64,000 nt of DNA from Neisseria sicca (GTDB taxonomy: Bacteria > Pseudomonadota > Gammaproteobacteria > Burkholderiales > Neisseriaceae). The stretch lies in contig NZ_POXG01000002.1 of the NCBI RefSeq assembly GCF_003044565.1, forward strand, positions 310,001 through 374,000, given 5' to 3'. A model generated the notes under the pieces. It saw only the letters and a list, made by a program, of their open reading frames with translations, had not been told where the DNA came from and did not search any database. Shown in pieces: positions 63,160-64,000 of the stretch. A program made the translations under genes and the position numbers. Each line of letters starts with the position of its first letter. Positions within the stretch are counted from its first letter, which is position 1.

Positions 63160-63169
63160 CATTTCATCC

Positions 63170-63484
63170 ATGACTGCACTCAAACATCTCAAACCATTCT
63201 TTTGGATTGCCATCATTGCATTGATTTGTGTGACGCCCATAGCATTTATGTTTGCCTATTCGCCCTTTCATGATGTCAATGATTTTTTTCGCTTTGGCTT
63301 GTGTGATCACGTTAAGAGTGCCGAAGAATGTGCCGACTTAATCACACCCTCCTATTTATTTTGGTGGTTTATACCTGAACCGTGGCTTTTCGCATTCATA
63401 TCTCTGAGTGCCATTTACCTCGTTCTAAAAATCCTGATTGAAATCATCCGATTCCTATTCAGACTCAGAAAGAAAAACCCATGA
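63170..63484 (+). CDS. Small membrane protein of unknown function
   Basis: 104 residues from the ATG at 63170. Two membrane helices (about 9-30 and 65-92) flank a periplasmic loop with Cys pairs (FGLCDHVKSAEECADL) that may form a disulfide. No family recognised. Its stop overlaps the HIT gene start (ATGA), so the two are coupled. Confidence 0.6.
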   Translation: MTALKHLKPFFWIAIIALICVTPIAFMFAYSPFHDVNDFFRFGLCDHVKSAEECADLITPSYLFWWFIPEPWLFAFISLSAIYLVLKILIEIIRFLFRLRKKNP

Positions 63485-63879
63485 CCTGCCCCATCTGCAC
63501 CGCAGACAACGAAGACATTTTACTGCAAACCCCAAACCTGCGCGTTATCGCCGTCCACAACGAAGCCGCAGCCCCGGCATTCTGCCGCGTCATCTGGAAC
63601 AACCACATCGCCGAGATGACCGACCTTTCAGCCGCCGAACGTGCCGAAATCATGGAAATGGTGTATAAAGTCGAAGCCGCCATGCGCCAAGTGTTCCGCC
63701 CCGCCAAAATCAACCTTGCCAGCCTGGGCAACGTTGTCCCCCATCTGCATTGGCACGTCATCGCCCGCTTTGAAAACGATGCCAACTTTCCCGCCCCGAT
63801 TTGGGCAGCCCCCGTCCGCGAACACGGCATGACCCTGCCGGACAACTGGACGGAACAAGTCAAAGCCCTACTGGCGTAA
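63481..63879 (+). CDS. HIT-family nucleotide hydrolase
   Basis: 132 residues. Histidine triad HLHWHVIAR with His88, His90 and His92, preceded by Asn in LASLGNVVPH. CPIC near the N-terminus could bind zinc. Such proteins split adenosine monophosphate from amines or dinucleoside polyphosphates. It is translationally coupled to the membrane protein upstream. Confidence 0.9.
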   Translation: MTCPICTADNEDILLQTPNLRVIAVHNEAAAPAFCRVIWNNHIAEMTDLSAAERAEIMEMVYKVEAAMRQVFRPAKINLASLGNVVPHLHWHVIARFENDANFPAPIWAAPVREHGMTLPDNWTEQVKALLA

Positions 63880-63981
63880 CGTTCAGACGACCTCAATAGG
63901 CGTATCGGATACCGCATATCAACAGATTTTCAGACGACCCCTGCCGAAAAGGTCGTCTGAAACCCAACCAAAGGAAACCAT

Positions 63982-64000
63982 ATGACCTGGCAAACCTCCC
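63982..64000 (+). CDS. Start of a further gene (cut by window edge)
   Basis: AAAGGAAACCAT precedes ATG at 63982, giving MTWQTS before the window ends. The good ribosome-binding site suggests a real gene, but six codons do not identify it. Confidence 0.5.

Overview
The window is chromosomal DNA of a commensal Neisseria, most likely the mucosa/sicca/macacae group. The 13-base DNA uptake sequence AGGTCGTCTGAAA (the mucosa-type dialect, not the meningococcal ATGCCGTCTGAA) occurs throughout, often as inverted pairs at gene ends. Fourteen Correia repeat enclosed elements (CREEs) are scattered between genes. Housekeeping genes (msbA, fabD, fabH, cysB, rmpM, pyrE, argA, the thi genes, tpiA, secG, rnhA, rnhB) look typically neisserial. 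No transposase, prophage, CRISPR array or rRNA operon was seen.

Layout. 0-8 kb: msbA (cut by the edge), fabD, a cold-shock/DUF1294 protein, a surface lipoprotein, fabH, rsmE, an inositol monophosphatase family gene and a mini-HAD protein. 8-12 kb: a candidate small RNA, a DAHP-synthase-like protein that has lost its catalytic motifs, and an AsmA-family protein. 12-19 kb: an iron-uptake region with one intact siderophore-type TonB receptor, a second receptor broken by replacement of its middle with an A+T-rich lipoprotein cassette, and a YddA/SbmA-like ABC exporter. This region is bracketed by two look-alike small-RNA-type elements. 19-32 kb: cysB, rmpM, a surface lipoprotein, pyrE, a zinc-ribbon protein plus argA, a pseudouridine synthase, a GDT1-family Mn exporter under a yybP-ykoY riboswitch, an alanine/sodium symporter, a FUSC protein and alkD-like. 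32-38 kb: a CREE-bounded accessory block with a DUF4132 protein, three unknown proteins and a PP2C phosphatase. Part of it carries uptake sequences of a different Neisseriaceae dialect. 38-45 kb: a TPP riboswitch followed by thiO, a WG-repeat-like protein, a NERD protein and thiE, then a quinone reductase/HxlR divergent pair, thiS and thiG. 45-55 kb: bile-acid symporter family protein, rnhB, small enzymes, free-methionine sulfoxide reductase, tpiA-secG-tRNA-Leu(GAG), and lipoproteins. 55-64 kb: an OmpA-like lipoprotein, a haemoglobin/haem-type TonB receptor, a HutW-HutX fusion, a repeat mosaic, and rnhA followed by a membrane protein and a HIT protein.

The most unusual points are: the fused radical-SAM haem-opening enzyme and haem carrier (HutW-HutX), which keeps an internal ribosome-binding site for free HutX, next to a haem receptor; two related sRNA-like elements with sigma70 promoters and terminators flanking the siderophore region; the catalytically stripped DAHP synthase; and the DUF4132 block with foreign uptake-sequence dialect. 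Functional assignments rest on motifs and remembered family features only; no database search was run.
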